NCBI GenBank assembly: GCA_031367505.1
Contig: JANLPY010000799.1
Location: forward strand, 1 to 6,366
Reading direction: 5' to 3'
Source of the DNA: JAKFWF01 sp031367505
GTDB taxonomy: Bacteria; Pseudomonadota; Alphaproteobacteria; Rhizobiales; Hyphomicrobiaceae
DNA: 6,366 bases
The translations under genes were made by a program, and so were the position numbers. Positions 5,889-6,366 of this stretch are shown in pieces. Numbering within the stretch: position 1 is the first letter of the stretch; every line of letters starts with the position of its first letter. Under the pieces are notes generated by a model. The model saw only the letters and a list, made by a program, of their open reading frames with translations, ran no database searches and was not told where the DNA came from.

Positions 5889-6366
5889 TCAAGGCTTCTT
5901 GGCAGGTGCCGCTCCAGCTGGTGGTGCGAGAGGCGCCGGCTGCAGTTCGCCCGGCTTCGGTGCCAAACGCTGCTGCGTATTCTGTGTTTCAATAAACTTC
6001 TTGTATTCTTCTTCCTGGCGAACACGGAGTTCCTGGAAGAAACGCTGACGCTGCTCGCTGTACAATTTGCCATCCGCTGGCGCGCCGGCTTGAGCGGTGG
6101 CGAAACCGTCGAGAGGAATCGAGAACGGCACCGGCTGTGCTGCACCATTCATGGCGAGAATGACCAAACCGCCACCTGTCTTCAGGCTCTCAACCACTTC
6201 CTTGCTGGCTTCGATTTCAGCGGTACAGCCGGTGGGGTGGCACAGCGTGTACTTGAGATCGATCGGCTTAAGCGCCTTGTCGTCGATCTTTTCGTTCTTG
6301 CCAGCCTTCTCCCAGGTCGCCTTGTCGTACACTGCCAGACGCAAACCTGGCGGGATGGCGACGCCG
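5889..6366 (-). CDS. Invasion-associated locus B (IalB) family protein, N-terminus beyond the window
   Basis: The visible 158 residues are the C-terminal part of an IalB-family protein. These are secreted periplasmic or envelope proteins, named after a Bartonella factor needed for entry into erythrocytes but widespread in free-living alphaproteobacteria, where their role is unclear. The frame is open to the right edge and reads GVAIPPGLRLAVYD at the cut, so the start and signal peptide are missing. A TTG at 6344-6342 is not a plausible start because family similarity continues upstream of it. Conserved features are LKYTLCHPTGCTAEIEA with the cysteine pair (visible residues 42 and 47) and GGGLVILAMNG. 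After the domain comes a charged, probably helical stretch (about 102-130, rich in Gln, Glu and Arg), then a Pro/Ala-rich tail ending in PAKKP. It converges on hspQ and shares the 5840-5873 terminator. A role in virulence should not be assumed. Confidence 0.9.
   Translation of the reverse strand, partial: GVAIPPGLRLAVYDKATWEKAGKNEKIDDKALKPIDLKYTLCHPTGCTAEIEASKEVVESLKTGGGLVILAMNGAAQPVPFSIPLDGFATAQAGAPADGKLYSEQRQRFFQELRVRQEEEYKKFIETQNTQQRLAPKPGELQPAPLAPPAGAAPAKKP

Noticed and set aside
1..6366. A CRISPR array, insertion sequence, integrase, toxin-antitoxin pair or other accessory system
   Set aside because: No repeated spacers, transposase or integrase motifs, terminal inverted repeats or small paired genes were found; nearly all of the window is explained by housekeeping and envelope genes.

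Overview
The window looks like an ordinary chromosomal segment of an alphaproteobacterium, most likely Hyphomicrobiales (the rhizobia/Bradyrhizobium/Xanthobacteraceae-like group). The evidence is the mature N-terminus of the porin (ADLGGNCCADLEERVAELEA), typical of that order's porins; an invasion-associated locus B (IalB) family protein; an alphaproteobacterial-type HspQ; and a UbiH/VisC-type hydroxylase carrying GEAGH and GAQGLNLGLRD. The family or genus cannot be settled from the sequence alone. I found no mobile element, CRISPR array, rRNA or tRNA, and no clear new defence or biosynthetic system.

Layout. Bases 1-168 are non-coding and hold a good leftward sigma70-type promoter (119-147) for a gene beyond the left edge. 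A rho-independent terminator with a UUCG loop (169-198) ends the leftward porin gene (222-1601). A gene-free stretch (1602-2035) carries the porin leader, a weak porin promoter candidate and a cluster of TTGCGAA heptamers in both orientations. It separates the porin from a rightward run of four genes: a UbiH/VisC-family FAD monooxygenase (2036-3265), an LpxL/HtrB-family acyltransferase (3347-4267), an HpcH/HpaI-family malyl-CoA-lyase-like enzyme (4333-5382) and hspQ (5439-5801). A perfect 16-bp inverted repeat (5840-5873) follows; it can terminate transcription from both sides, because the last gene, an IalB-family protein (5889-6366, cut by the right edge), converges on it from the right.

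How the genes relate. The four rightward genes are separated by only 56-81 bp and could share transcripts, but they serve different processes: probable ubiquinone ring hydroxylation, acylation of lipid A or another envelope lipid, CoA-ester carbon metabolism, and protein quality control. They look like housekeeping neighbours, not one pathway. The porin, the acyltransferase and the IalB-family protein are envelope or periplasmic functions. The points most worth checking are the substrate of the long-form malyl-CoA-lyase-like protein, the regiospecificity of the hydroxylase, the substrate of the stand-alone acyltransferase, and the repeated heptamers between the porin and the hydroxylase.
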